Notes: a model not told the origin generated them from the sequence alone. A stretch of DNA of 64,000 nt from Aporrectodea caliginosa (GCA_020284085.1 JACEVL010000160.1:878001-942000), one strand, 5' to 3'. Positions 10,700 through 24,665 are shown, numbered from the stretch's first letter. Numbers and translations are program-made.

Positions 10700-11240
10700 A
10701 TGTAGGTCTGCATGATTACAAATACTGACAGGTGTTTTCTGGCATATTTGATGACACTGGTTGGTCTTATCTTAGCGGTACACAGTCAGATGGTCATCTG
10801 TGGTAACACTTGCACCATATGTTCATTGAACAATGTTGAACTAGGTACCCATCAAGGTTATGTTCTGGCACCTCTACTCCACATGCTCCTCTATGCACTA
10901 CTCATATTCTGCTAATTGTAGGTCACTTGCGTGGTTATGATGTCCATTAAAGTTGTTAAATGCTTTCTCTTTAAACCTGTTTTACTGCTATGGCTCGTGC
11001 ACTTGTGGTCATGTTGAATACTGCAGTTCAGTTTTGCTGGCTTGCCAAAGGTGCGACTGCCTCGTCCCCAGTCAGTTTTGAACTCTGCTGCTAGGCTGAC
11101 AGCTCATTTACCACTTGAGGATTCTCATATTTATCAGCATATGCCTGAAAACCATCAGTGGCTGCCGATTTAATCTCGAATTCAATTTAAGGTTCTGCTC
11201 TGCAAAGTTTGTTCTGTAAGAGGGATTTTTTATCTAGATT
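10700..11240 (+). mobile_element. Decayed non-LTR retrotransposon RT
   Basis: Broken frames give LGTHQGYVLAPLLH (10839-10880, matching the GVPQGSVLGPLLF motif) and, in another frame, LPKVRLPRPQSVLNSAARLT (about 11042-11101) followed shortly by HQWLPI and RIQFKVLL. This is the order seen in CR1/L2-like RT C-termini. Several stops and frameshifts show it is inactive. It lies just downstream of MDH1B in the same orientation. Confidence 0.7.
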
Positions 11241-14200
11241 GAAAAGTATAACACCAAAATAATCACAGCAGCATGTGTTTTTTATATGGTGACATAAGTC
11301 AAACAGTATAATAATAAACATGTTTTAACATGTTAAAACCTTACACCAGAACAATCATTTAAACACATAACAAGCAACAAAATTAAATCCAATTCACTGA
11401 ACACAGCCAACGATTTGCTCCAACATGGTGACCAGCAAATCTGTGAAAACTGATTCCACCCTTTAATAGGAAGAAAGATTTAAACTGCAAACTTCTGCAA
11501 TATGAGGAAACTCTTTCAAAAACTCATTCATTCAAAACACGAATAGACAAATGTGCACAGAAGTGAAGAAAGTGTGAAATGAAGAGGATCAAAGCGAAGG
11601 CCTAATTTATAAAAAATTTCATAACATCTGGATAAATTCTGTGACTTAACTAAACTTTAACAGTGTCAAAATGGCAAATAAAACCAACAATATTCTACAA
11701 ACTCTAGTAACATCCAAGCGAAGAAAACTAAACATGCTTATTTAGTCCAGTAAATATTTACAGATTACAAACTCAAGACACCATCTCACATAATGCAGAA
11801 TATAAATTGCAAGAATTTACAATGCGTGCAATATAGATGTTAAATGCAACGCAACATGCTGATATGCACAGGACATTAAATATGAAATACAAGAAGAAAC
11901 TAAATGGGCTCAAGAGCTCTAGCATACAATCTTTAAACTCAACAGCTTTCAATTTTATCCTGATAATCTCATTAATGCAAATGCACACTGGAGCTCTGGA
12001 AAGCTAGTGTATGCAAATGTTAGTGACTTGATGCTACCAGTATACACTTTACCTTTGCACACATTTACAAGCATACCTATCTGCACATCTCGGTGAACCA
12101 TGCATAATGCTCCAAAACATGTGAATAAATAAATACAGGAATAAATAAAGTGAAACATGATCTTCCATCATTGATATCAACCCCTATCAAAATGGTACAA
12201 CACAGATGTAATCAATCACCTGGTTTATAACCAGACACATGGTATTTGCATATTTTACGCTCTTCATCTTTCATTCACTTGTAAGAAACATTTTCTGTTC
12301 CATTGTCTAATATATACAGCTGGAAAATGATGATAAATTTAGTTACTAATTTACTTTATAAAGTTTCATTGCTACAGTAGCTAATATCAAACTGATTACA
12401 GTTTTACAACTATCCTTCTCTGATCAGGATATTTACTATAGATATGCCTGGATGTTTTCTGAATGCCATTCAAGAGATATCATTTAAGAAGTTTTAAAAC
12501 TTGACCAAAGATTTTACATGAAAGTGATCAGTGCCTCTAGTAGATATCCAGCACAAAACAGCATATAACTTTAATTGACTATAACATTCATCAAAACCTG
12601 TCTGATATCTGTCACATTTTTATTAGCCTGTCACAATATGTCAACATGAGTGCTTCTGACGAGTTTAATGTACTTAATTTGTTTTATAAATCTAAACTTC
12701 GTGATGTTAACACAAACAAACTAATCTCCCATATGTTTTGCTTATAACAAAAGTTAGAGAAATGCATAATCAGAATCACAAGTCAGCTTTACATAATCCA
12801 GCAGTTTCATATTTCCCTAGCCATCATGAAAAGTCTTGACAGGCAAAATTACACGCCAATAAAATTTTCCTCTTTAAATCAAGAATGCTGAGATGAAATA
12901 ATTTAAATAAAACTAACTGACCCATTTTACAAGTAAAAATTTCCCCTTAAAACTCCGCATGCAATCACACAGTTGGCAACAATTAAGACAGATGCTAGGA
13001 ACAGCAAGTTCATACTGTTTGCTTAACTTAGATTAATGCCAAATACCATCGTTTCACCACTTTACGTTTTACCAATCTGTATGACAATATGTATTCAACA
13101 GTGTATAGCACAAATCATAAATGACTCCTAAACTATACACAATATTCTGCCATTACAGTAGCAGGACCTTTAACAGTCAAACTGCAAAAGCACAACAGCT
13201 TCCAATAAAATTAACCAAGACTTCATTATACAATGGCAAAAGAATTTTGAGACTATCCTGTCTTAAAAAAAACAGGATAGTGTATTTTCTTCATTGCAGA
13301 CATGTTATGCAACAAGAATCGTCAGCATCTGCAATACAAAAGCCAAGTTTTGTTTAGATAATTGCATATACCTAAAACAAATGAAGCATCAACTACACAC
13401 TAAAATGTTTCTCATTTTTTTCACAAAATCATATAAAGATTAACTGTAAATTCATTTACCACAGATATAAATTTGGAAAACCTGTCCATTATACATGAAA
13501 TTTATTTTGCCAATAGTTAATCTCTGAAAGTTTAGCAATCTCCCAAAACCTGTCACCTAATCAAAGTAAGTCAAAAGAACCTTGCAAGTGGACATCTCTG
13601 GCAGTCAAACTAGGTGTAACTCCCTGTTGTCAAAAGCAAGACAATTGATCAAAATATATTAACTCACACTGATAATGAATGCAAATGTTGTTAAATGATT
13701 AGGTCTCAAACAGGTAAATAAATACAATCTGCCGAAGTAATGTTGCAGATCCCGCTAGCGAAGTATTCACACAACACACGCCATCATGTGGCAGTGGACA
13801 TATGCCCACAAAATCATACACACAAAAAGAATACAACATGCAAACAATTTGTCTCTTCAGAAACCAGTAATAAATGTAAAAACCAGAAACCTAATCAAGT
13901 CTACAGGACCAATTGCAATGACTAACTCAAGTGTAACCAAAACGCATGGCATAATGTGGGGTCATTGCAATAAAATTCCCGTTTTATGACTTGTTTAACC
14001 TGCTAGTTATACTGCCAAGGGAGCATTGGCAACACAGAACTACTACCAGAATAGGTAAAAAGCTGTCCATCTACGAAATTCCTGAAACCAAAGAAATACT
14101 AAACGCAGTATTCTTCTGGCTGTTAAGTTCTATCCAGATGACTGAGGCAAGTCAAACTGCAAACATACAGCTAAAATCAAAATTTCTTAGTGGCATGGTG

Positions 14201-14966
14201 GTATATTTCTCATATTTGCATTCACAATTAGACTCCAGGTTAGAAATTCACAGTAAAAATGCAACTTTTACAGTTCTTTGTTCACCACGTAACCAGTATG
14301 GAAGGTAGGTCCTGTTTTTGGCTTGCTGATGTCATGCCTCTGAGGATTGTTGCTGAAAGAAGCATCTAATCAGTTATTTATTTACTTTAGCTAAAATTAA
14401 TAGCTCAAATAATAAGAACTACTTCACAGCTTTATAAGCTTATATTTGGCACTGATTCAATCATTTTTGCAAATATGTTTACTATGATTGCCTCCCACAG
14501 TTCACCAGTACTGAAGCTAACAGAATAACATATTCCTCAATATAGTAAAACACGTCAGCAAGTGAATTAATCAATGCTTTGGATGGCCTAAATTATATTA
14601 TGCTAACAATCTTAGAATTCCTCAGCATTGCATAAGCTGGGGTCATAATCAACCATGCATTTCAAAACTTACTGTCAGTGCATCAAACTGTTGCCACAGA
14701 CAGCAAGTAACCCTGGTGGTCAGTCTACTGACAGTAACTGCCAGTTACAAACAACAGTTTTAGTACAGCAGAAATGCAATTCACACATCAAGGCAAATAA
14801 CAAGATAAGAAACTTTAACATCATCTGCCAAATAAGTACAAGTTCATGTAAGAAAAAAAAACAACTATTAAATTAACAAAACACTGACAAAAGAAACACA
14901 GGAGCAGCCTTCGTCTCCCAATTACAGCTGCATAAAATTTGGTTTTTGCATAATTCAATTCCCACT
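11241..14966. other. Convergent 3' spacer between MDH1B and MEIOC
   Basis: An AT-rich stretch with no recognisable gene. It should hold the MEIOC 3' untranslated region on the minus strand; the complement of 14373-14382 contains AATAAA, a possible poly(A) signal about 590 bases past the stop. A 10-base inverted repeat, ACTATCCTGT and its complement around an A-rich loop, lies at about 13252-13282. Confidence 0.5.
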
Positions 14967-17900
14967 TTACATGCACTTATGGTTGCCATTGAAGATCTCT
15001 CCTTCGACCGGTTGCCAATCATTTAGTGCATGGTAAAACACAGAAGCATCCTGATTGTTTGGCTCTGTGGATCCTTTATCTGCAGAAATCGAACTACTGT
15101 ATAGAGCAATCTGCAGGGCACACCACAAACAGGTCCTGGCACGACGTGTCTGAATTAGCAGCTCCTCAACTGCTGCAGTCAGTGCTAAAATATCTGAAAA
15201 CATTAAGCACCATGTACCAGAGACGGGTAACTAATCGACTAGGTTCATTCATTCCAAAAATTCGTATAGCGCCCCTTCAAGATTCCTACTCAGAGGCGCT
15301 CCCTGCACTATTCTAAATGATGTCAGAGTCAACATGACCCGACAATCAGTCGAAAACAAACACAGCTCGAATAACTAACATATCACTGTCATTCTAATTC
15401 TAAATAAATTCACACTAACACATCAGTCATTCTAATTGATTACGAATTTAACTAATTGTGCCCATCTCTGCCATGTACCGGTATTTGATTGCCATGTTTA
15501 TCTCTCGATGACAGTTACTTAATTCGTTATGATTACAGATACTTAAACATTGCCTTAACTATTAGACTGCTGAATAAGTCAGGAAGTTCCACACATGTTT
15601 GGGTCCCAGTCAACTGAACTGATTCATCTTGTTTTTGGCAAGACTGAGTGAAGATCCGTCAGTCTGCAAACATTAGCTGTAGAGTAACTGCTTGTCTATC
15701 TCTGAGCACCTGTAATTCATTCATAAATTGCACCTTTTCATTTTTAGCACCAAGTGTTATAAAAAGTCTAACTGCTGTTCTGCACTTTTTATTTCCTGAA
15801 AGTGCTATAAAGACCTTCTACTTCAGCATGAATATTATTCACTTTTGCGGGAGTAGATATTTTGAACCAGTATTAGCATGAATATTATTCTCTTTTATTT
15901 TGAACCAGTACTATTAATGTAATGCATTACATTGCACTTCAGACTGTAATAATTAATCTGCAGCAATAAAATATTAAACATAAAATAAATCTGAAACTTT
16001 AGTTTTTCAGAAAAAATAAGAAAACACAAGCTTTTCACCTTTTTCCTCCTGAGCGCGAGAGCCTCCGCTATTGCTGCGGTTTGCTGAACTGACGATCTCC
16101 TCTTTGCGACGAGCTTGAACTTTACGTATTCCTTCCATCCAGGTTTCCATGGCAGAATAGATGTTTGCATGCAATGGTTGGTTGCGTATCTTCTTCATCT
16201 TTCCAAGAATAGCAGTCACCTGGAAAGCAAAATTGAACCAGAAAATTATAAAAACAGAACTAATGAGCAAAATGGCATCCCCAATAACAACTGAACAACA
16301 AAATCCTAATCAGTAAATTACTGCAATAACAGTAATTATAGGTTACTGCTTACATTGCCTGAATTACCAAGTCTTCACAATGTCATGAACTTTAAGAAGT
16401 CCTTTAGGCTTACCCCAAGAGATAGCCAAGAGTACAAAATGTAAGCAACTTCACGTCTTCAGCATCAGCAAATATGGACAGATGGTCTCACTGCCTGATT
16501 TTCCCACTGACTGTATATGTTCACTGTACTCATTTTATAGACCTGTGCAATCACCATGGTATATTTGAAAAAACAGAAATCTTGGAATATGTTCTTTTTA
16601 TCATTGAAAGGCTTTTGAACCCCAACCCCTGGTTTCACAGTTCAGCACACCAGCCATAGGACTATCGCTCATCTTCTAAATTTAAAGGTACGGTAAAAAA
16701 GAAACACAAAAAGAAAGTCATTTCCTAATAAAAAACATCTTTAAATTAGAATCCCAATTATCAAAGAATTTTACAGCTGCATTTAATAATCCAAAAAGAT
16801 TCTGAATGTATTGTGCATCATTTTTGAAAGACACCTCTACATTGTTTCAGAGGAATTAGTTTGTAATTTGCTGTATTTAATTTTTCTAGAATTATTCATA
16901 CTTGCCTTCGAATGTTCACGAAGAGATTCTACGACAAGGCGGTTCACACGTGATGGATTATGAGGTAAACGTGGAATAGCAGTCGGATTAACAGATGCCA
17001 GACATCGACCCATACTGTGTTGCATCAATTCATTTTCCACCTATGAAGAAATTTCACATAAAAAACATTTAAAACCAACCAATCATAAAAATAACAGATG
17101 ATTGCTTCATAATGACAGATTTCTTGAACAGAAACAAAAGACAAAAGAAACTTTACACTGCACACTCATCACATATTGTCCTATGTCAAAATCTAATTGA
17201 AAATTCCATTGAAGTCATACACTATGTAAATAAATACAAATAACTTGGTAACAACTTCAAGTTAGAATCTAGAATTTCAAATAGTTTGTGCAAGTTTGTA
17301 GGCATCACAACATGGAGTTGAAGTAAAACCATGATATGATTTTGTGAGCCCTGAGAGGTGCTACATAAATGTTTAGATACACACATACATACACAGAAGA
17401 AACATCTGGCCATACCTCTTTCTCTTCTTTTTCTAAATTTCTCAGCTGCTCAAAGCATTCCTCCAGACATAGTAAAAGACCACTTGAGGAATTAAAACAT
17501 CTAAAACAACAGAATACTAATTTAAAATGTTGGAGAAAATGTGACCGTCTCACATAAAACTCTCACAAAGTTCTAAAAAATCAAAACTGGGTTTGATACT
17601 GCTCAGGAATTGCTGAATAATAAGGTGAAAAGTGTATGTTTATATCACAAACAGTAAAAAGTTACATTTTACACTGTAAACTCTCTCCACAGCTACTTCT
17701 GAGAAATCATGAGTAACAGTTTTACCATAACTATAACCTAACCTCAGTTGCACTGTCTTAGAGATCTTGAATGTTATGATAGTAGTACACTGGGGCTTAC
17801 TTGTATACCTCTAAGGTGGTCAAAAATGAAATCTACATAAAATCTGGTAATGATGAATACCTACATGATGTGTCCATTTGCATAATAATACATGCACACG

Positions 17901-20900
17901 ACTTCAAATTAGGGCATCAAAGGGACATACAAATATTTTTGCAGGGCATCATAAAAACATTGAAAATAAATACACTCAGTGAAACTTTACGTAAGGATGA
18001 ATTGTTTATAGTTAACATAAGGAATACAAATATAAGAAGAACTCATTTTGATCCATTATACGCCTACTGATACTAATCTGAAAGTTAATTTGCAATAAAT
18101 GTGATGAGAAGACAAGTATCGTTAAGGTTTCTCAGGTAGTCACAAAATATAATTTCATATACTTCATTCAAATTCCTGCATTAAAAATTATAGTTACCAC
18201 CAAAAGATAATTAAAACTAATTTTGAGAATTCCAAATTTGGAATAGAATACATAGTCAAAACTGCTTCATCGAAAATTACATGTGACTTTAAAACTTATG
18301 TCAGAACCAAACCTTGAAGTTTTTATCCTCTATTTTAACAGATTAAAACATTCGGTCAAACCAATTGACTCACCTTTCAAATAGCTGACATCGAGTTTGC
18401 AATAAAATAAATCAAATACAAAATATACCATACATAAAACTGAGCATAAGATATTAAAACAGTAAAACTTGCCTCTGAAGTTTCATGTCTGGAATGATCT
18501 GAGGCATGCCAAACACAGCTTGTGGATGAATGTTGTTGTAGAATATTTCGCCAGGTCTAAGGATGACAGGTGTCACTCTACCAATGTTGTGAACATCACA
18601 TCGAGTATTACAGTCACAGTTATCTGTTGAATGAGTTTGTGAGCTGAGCCATGGTGCCTGAATTCCTCTTATTGAAATATGGGCTGGTTGTGTCACTTTT
18701 GGCATACCAGCAGTATCAAACTGAATACCATTTGACTGTTGCTGACGATTGTATAAAGATTCAGGATGGAAGACAGCAGGACCATCTTGAACATGGTTTA
18801 AAATGCTTTCTGAAGTTTGATTCATATCTGACTGCAGATTCACTGAGATATTCTGGCATGGTACAGTGTTTGGAGTCATGTAACTGTGCTTTCTGCTAAC
18901 AGGCTGAGCATAAGCAAACAGTTGGTTCTGTTCAAGAAAATGACTTCCACATGATGTCTGAGGTGGCAAGTCTGTCATCTCAAATTCCCTTTTCTCTGTG
19001 GTCAGAGCATTGAGCATGGCTGCAGTTGGAAGCAAGCTACCAGGAATGGTCTTGGAAGGAGGCCACACAGGATTCTTAACAGTTGGACGTATTGAAATAT
19101 TCTGGCCATTTATTATGGTAGCTGCAGAGGTCTTATTACCACCATAAAGAACATTGTGATCTAACAGATTTCTTTCAAAGCAGGTTCTTAACGGTGGCAT
19201 CAGACCATTCTGACCATTGTTATCACCACCATTAAAAACGATATTCTGGTGTTTAAATCTGTCATCAGGTAACGAATCAAGCATTTCCCCACCTGCAACA
19301 CCAGACTGTGCCAAACAATGAGCCAGATACTGTTTGGCAGCATTTCCTTGTGGATTTGGTCCCATAAGAGACTGAATTGTTGACAGCAATTCTGAATGAC
19401 CAGATGAAGCAGAACCGTGGGCTGCAATAGTATTAGGAGGACAAGGTAATGAATGATTGCCATGTTGATAAGAATTGATTAAAAAGCCCCGATTACCAAC
19501 AGAATCTTGGGAATGGCTTACAGAAGACTTGCACCAAGCTTCAAAAGGATTTGGTGCCTCAGAAAATTTGTACTGAGAACTTGTCAAAGGGACTGACTTT
19601 TCCACACATCGCATTGCAAGTTCCATTTCTGCAGGACCTGGTTTCATTGCCAAAGACCCAAAGCTTCTACTTGTAGTAGCATCAGGCTTATGATTATGTG
19701 CCTGAGGAAACTGGTTATGATTTTCCACAGTTAATAAACTGGCAACAGGTTTCCTTTGGGAGAAATTTGCATGATCCATACCCTGAACTCCTGGGGTTGT
19801 AGTGCTCTGGCTTTGATGAAATCCAGATGCTGCCTTTGTAGCTTCCCAGCTGCTGTCCAAAACAGACTTCAAAAGGTCAGCATTTGAGTACGAAGCATTA
19901 TTTAGCTGAGCCTGCTGAGATTGATTCATCACAGATAATTTTTCATCAGAGGACCATATATTATTCAAGTTGGTGCCAAAATCCAAGCTAAAAAATGTCA
20001 GACAATATTTTTATTGAGACATCTGTACTGCAAGATAACAAAGAAAATAGAAAAGATGGTACTACTTTTAATTTACAGTATTTAATTTAACACAACGCAT
20101 AACGCTTTAACTGTAAATGTGTTTGCCAATCCAGTTTTAACCCATGGCATTAGCTGACGTCCTTGTTATAAATTAATCAAACATAAACAATTCCACTTGT
20201 TATAACTGCCTGCATTAAACTTAACTTCAGTCTATATTAGGCCTACTTCTAAGTCAACTGGCCTGTAGATAGTATGAGACTTGCAGTTAGGCAGTCAGTA
20301 TGAATACTTACTTTGGCATAGGCAGAAGACCAAATTTTCTTTCATCCAAGCCATTAGTATGACCATCGTCATGTCTACTAGACTTTGATGGATCCTCTTC
20401 AAGAATCTTGCTCACAAGCTCATCCAGATTTTGTCTTGAATTGAGACCACTTCCTGGACTGAACTGGCCAACATCTGAATTCTGCCAAATGCAAAAATTG
20501 GTCAATGTAAATTTAACACAAAAAGGTTAATTAAATTTAATAAGCAACATCTTGATGGGAAATAGTTGCAGAAATGATGCTTTGAGATAACTTATTATTT
20601 GCCAAATAGTTTACACTATCACAACTGGTATTTGTCAGTGTATCTAAATCAGATATACCGCCAGATCCAGAAGCCCAATAAGCGAGTCACTAGAAACTTA
20701 GTAACAACCACAAATTCTAAAGGATACCTATAACCTCCAAACTCGATTTGTTAATCATTTACTGACCCACAAGAGATAATGGGTGGGATGACCTGTGATG
20801 CATTTCTCTGTCACCCATCAATTCCACTTGTTACTGTAAATGTAAGAGAGTGGTGATTGGTAGTAGTTGACATGGCACAAACAAATGCTCTGAAGTTACA

Positions 20901-22398
20901 CTATACACAGCACTTGCAATGACATATCCAAAACAACCATCACCAATAACCACTCTCTTACACTTACAACTTTCCACTGCCATTGCGCCACTAAAACCTC
21001 TAAATACCATGAATGTAAGAAGCCATCATGCACCTCACTGCACGCACATACTTAACCTGAGGTCACTACCTATCTTTTGTGTAGTTTTTTCCAGATTGTA
21101 TTCATAGGCGGAACCACCCTATGGGACCCGTCCCCCAACTTTCGAACAGGTTGGGACGGTCCCCCAACTTTTGAAAATTTTGAGGTAAACAAGAGCCCAA
21201 AATGAACTCCATCTCTTATCAAATGCTCAAAATTGCACTGGCTTCTGCCGTCTGGGACCTGCCCCAGACGGGGAGCTAAGAAGCTCCCCCATATGGGCCA
21301 TACCCCATAGTCATTTGGGGCTTCTTGCCTTCTGCAATTCAGCTTTGCATCTTCGGCGCTCGCAATTCTCCCCCACTCAGACATTCTAGTAAGTCCTCCC
21401 AACTTCTGGACCGTGGTTGCACCCATGATTGTAATCCCTGTAAGCTAATTCTCTGCAGAGTGATATATTCGATTTTGACTGGAGCAAAATTTCAGTTAAG
21501 ACTAAGTTTAACTCAAAATCGAATAGCAATGAATGCTTCATGCATTACCCCGGTACTGCAGTTATGCCGAAACATTAGGCCTACTGCATTGGTTGGAAAT
21601 GAACTTATCACTACTATATGATCCTTCGGAATATACATTTTCCAAATCAAAACACCAAATTGTAAGACATAACATGACTGAAGCAGAAACACATTCAGGA
21701 AATATGTAAAATGTACCTGTCAATTTCTGAAAGAGCTGCTAAATGCTCTGAATTGATCATGCTACCATTATTCCCAAAAAATAGAAAAATAATTATTCAC
21801 CAGACATGCATAACTTATATTCTGTTAATCCACAATCTATATCATGTATTCAATTTACCTCTACTTCAATTTAAATTAATATTATTTAAACCACTGACTC
21901 ACAATCATATACATATATTTAAGGCAATGAACTAAACTGATAATTTTATGTAAGCATTTATATGAAAGAAGCCTTCATTACTTCATTATTCTGTGATGCC
22001 TTTGCGGTCATGCTCTCCAGCAGTGGATTCCTATGATCCCAGTTGGAGAAAAGAGAATGTGAATACTCAAGAGCAGGGTGTGGCTTTTGTACTTCATCAC
22101 AAATGAAAGATCCGTTGAATCCTTGACTTCTGCTGTACCCAGCAACAACATTTCCAACTATTCCACCACTTCTTGCACTACTAGTTTCCATTTTTCCACC
22201 AAGTCCAACATAGCCATTCTCTGGTCTTCCATATTGCAAATTTGAGCCACTGGATCCAAGAATTCCAGAACAGCACATAGCTGACTGTATATTTTCAAAT
22301 CCACAGAAGCCGTCACTTCTCTGCTGACTACCATTTGACTTCAAGAGTGAATCTGGATGCCATGCCATCTTTTGAATTTCCATTGTTTTTCCTGTCAT
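14967..22398 (-). CDS. MEIOC: Meiosis-specific coiled-coil protein MEIOC
   Basis: Seven exons in transcript order: 22398-21982, 20481-20312, 19987-18473, 17500-17416, 17040-16906, 16219-16039 and 15193-14967, giving 909 aa (human about 952). Residues 1-700 are low-complexity and poorly conserved, mostly in one 1515-base exon. The conserved C-terminal region (about 700-880) has LEECFEQLRNLEKEE, IPRLPHNPSRVNRLVVESLR, LGKMKKIRNQPLHANI and TRRARTCLWCALQ, diagnostic of MEIOC. In mammals MEIOC binds YTHDC2 and is needed for germ cells to enter and hold meiotic prophase; the role here is inferred. The start is supported by an in-frame TAA nine bases upstream. Introns 3 and 5 have GC donors (AG|GCAAGT); only these keep the frame. 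Confidence 0.92.
20835..20966. repeat. Imperfect inverted repeat in MEIOC intron 2
   Basis: Bases near 20843-20875 (gtaagagagtggtgattggt and onward) recur in inverted form near 20925-20965 (accaataaccactctcttac), separated by about 50 bases. It looks like a small MITE-like or foldback element inside the intron between MEIOC exons 1 and 2. Confidence 0.6.
21103..21427. mobile_element. hAT-type MITE in MEIOC intron
   Basis: Ends are CATAGGCGGAACCACC on the left and the complement CATGGGTGCAACCACG on the right. The flanks attgtatt (21095-21102) and attgtaat (21428-21435) form an 8-base target duplication with one mismatch, the length made by hAT transposases. At 325 bp with no transposase it is non-autonomous. 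Confidence 0.7.
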
Positions 22399-23362
22399 CA
22401 GTTCTTACACGACCACATGATTATAACCATTTCATTGAAAAGAAATTAGTAGCAGTATGAGTAAAATACAGAATGCAGCAATTCTGTGTGACACCTCTCA
22501 AGCAGTCTGAAAACGTAATAGGATAAAAATATTTTAAAAACCTGTAAATCAAATTTTTTTAAACTATCACCATAGTTGAACTTGTCTTTTGTAGTTCAAT
22601 TCTGAGTGATCATAGATTAATGGTTTAGTGAGGAAGCTAATTGCTATCCAGAAAGTGCACTATAAGCTGTTTCATTACTGAAGTTTTTGAACAGTATATT
22701 CGTGGAGTTGAAGAACTGGCCTGGGTTTCAGATGCTCGATTACGATTAAGAATTATGACAGTACAGCTACCCAAAACTTGGAAAACTGTTAAGTCACCTA
22801 ACCTTGGTGGATTATTACCAGTCATTATGCTTACAAACAAAAGCCTGGTAAAGACAATGATAATTCACCAAAGAATTTGGCAAGCGCATAAGGGTTCTTT
22901 AGTAGCGGCCATCGAAAGATGACCAAAGCTTTAATTCTAGTTCTTCACATCATTCATAATCATTAACAGGCCCAATTAAGTACACTTCCATTCTTTCTAC
23001 ATCTGTTTAGCGATACATGGGTTCGTTTGGTCGACGAAATGTCTTTGAAGTCGGGTGTCTATTTCATTAAAACTTTTGTATTTTATTTAACACAGTTCAA
23101 AATAGCGCTACTCAACATCATTCCGTTTAAGCGTCCTGTATTGGCAGACGAACCACCGCTAAAAATTCAAAAGTTCTACGAGTTAAGCTATTAATTTCGA
23201 CAGATTTTTCAGCAGCACAATCGCTTCAGATCGATAGAATTATACCTTCGGAATTACACAGGACTTAAACGATTGAAATAAATTTAAAAGTTATAAATTA
23301 AAATCTTTCACAATGAACTCAAAATTCATGATCGTCCGACACAAACCGCCTTCCACTCGAAG
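22399..23362. other. MEIOC upstream region
   Basis: Non-coding sequence just upstream of the MEIOC start on the minus strand, expected to hold its 5' leader and proximal promoter. No clear TATA box or further upstream coding exon was recognised. Confidence 0.45.
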
Positions 23363-23402
23363 GAACAGCTAATTTGCATAAGTTTATGCAAATTAGCTGT
23401 TC
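23363..23402. promoter_or_regulatory. Perfect palindrome with two octamer motifs
   Basis: A 19-base arm from 23363 to 23381 is repeated as its exact complement at 23384-23402, with only a two-base centre (gt). Each arm holds an octamer, ATTTGCAT at 23372-23379 and ATGCAAAT at 23386-23393, the site bound by POU/Oct factors. It lies about 965 bases upstream of the MEIOC ATG. A role in MEIOC transcription is inferred; it could also be a foldback element relic. Confidence 0.55.
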
Positions 23403-23669
23403 TTTTCTGCGGAAAGCCCTATATTCTGTCTGACAAAACTTTAAAATTTCAGCAAACGCCACCTTTAATCGTTAAACCAGGCACAAATACGATTACATAA
23501 ATTGTTTAAAATTTACTTTTACATTTTAAAATTATATGTGACGAAGTAACTGATCAAATGAACATGTATTAAAGTGAGGCCTAGCAGGCCGGTGCGACTT
23601 GATTTATATAGCGCCGGGCCCGCCGAATAAAGCACGCGACTTTTATGTGGCGCCGTAATAGTCGAAGAT

Positions 23670-23990
23670 TTAAAGTAAGTAAGTAAGTGTGTTCTTTATT
23701 AAACGCTGGCAAACGCACGGCGCTGTACATACAAAGTTATACAAAGTTATCAAATAGTAGCGAAAAAGTTAGTAAATAGTAAACTAAAAACACTATATGG
23801 CTTAGCTGTACAACATCCTAGCCAGGAAACCACGCCTGGTGAGGGAATCAAATCTAGAAAGAACACGGTTATGTGAGCGTGGGCACAAATCATGACCAGT
23901 ATATAGGACAGGGGGTAGTAGGTAATGAAGGATATGACCGGGATTATTTAAGATATTTCTAAAAAGGTCATGGTCGGCTTTTTTACAGAG
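23670..23990 (-). mobile_element. Retroelement 3' end with (TTAC)n tail, copy 2
   Basis: Second copy of the element at 2236-2623. It shares the (AGTA)n end, gttctttatt, tgtacaacatcctagc, ccacgcctggt and gaacacggttatgtgagcgt. It lies between MCM6 and MEIOC. Confidence 0.72.
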
Positions 23991-24229
23991 TATATAATAT
24001 TTACATTAGTTACACTACACACGTACATGAACCAATTAGATGAGTCGTCATTGTGGAATAGTAACGGCGAGACGTCACGAACCTAGCGGCGAAGTTTCTT
24101 TTACATGACCTTGCCTGAATATCAGAAACATTACTGAATTATTGATAGGTAATATTATTAAATGATAAATTATGATTAATTGCTTAAAAATTATAAACAT
24201 AATTTACAAATAAGAATTAACAACATCCC

Positions 24230-24665
24230 TGCTAGCTTGACCATTCGGACCTGTCCAATGTCCATCACAGGACCCATATTTGCTCGCCTCTGACCTGCAT
24301 TCTCTCCCGCGAGACCTCTGGCTCCTTTTATAAACTACTTAAGACTTTCCTTTTTGACTGGGTTTGGATCACCTCGGAGTATTTATCCTGAAGGGACAGT
24401 ACATAAATTTCTTAAACATATATTTCTAAAGGTTGACTCAGCCTGTTATTCGCTAGGTGGCATTAGTAAAGTGAGCCGTTACGACAGATGGGCGCCTAGC
24501 ATGTCTGCCATAGTGTATTGCAGGCTGTCTGTTCTGTTAGTAGTTAAGATTTGTCTTCTGTCATTTGTTGTTTCAATTGCATAGCATGTAAATGTACAGC
24601 ACAGTGCGTTTGTCAGGCGCTTCAATAAAGAAAAGATTATTATTAATTATTATATTCGACGCCTG
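24230..24665 (+). mobile_element. Retroposon with (ATT)n tail, plus copy
   Basis: The right part (tgtctgttctgttagtag, tttcaattgcat, aaatgtacagc, caataaagaaaag, then (ATT)n) recurs in reverse orientation at about 39905-40160 and 48205-48470. In those copies a tRNA-like head is attached, so this is a SINE family with an AATAAAG-(ATT)n 3' end. The left part (24230-24400) may be LINE-derived but is too decayed to classify. Confidence 0.65.

Noticed and set aside
13991..14308. 105-codon plus-strand frame in the MEIOC 3' flank
   Set aside because: No recognised domain and no splice support. It overlaps the probable MEIOC 3' untranslated region on the other strand.
18454..18473. GT donor at the end of MEIOC exon 3 (GCAA|GTTTTA)
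   Set aside because: Joining it to the acceptor at 17501 gives ATG TTT TAA, an immediate stop. The GC donor keeps the conserved frame.
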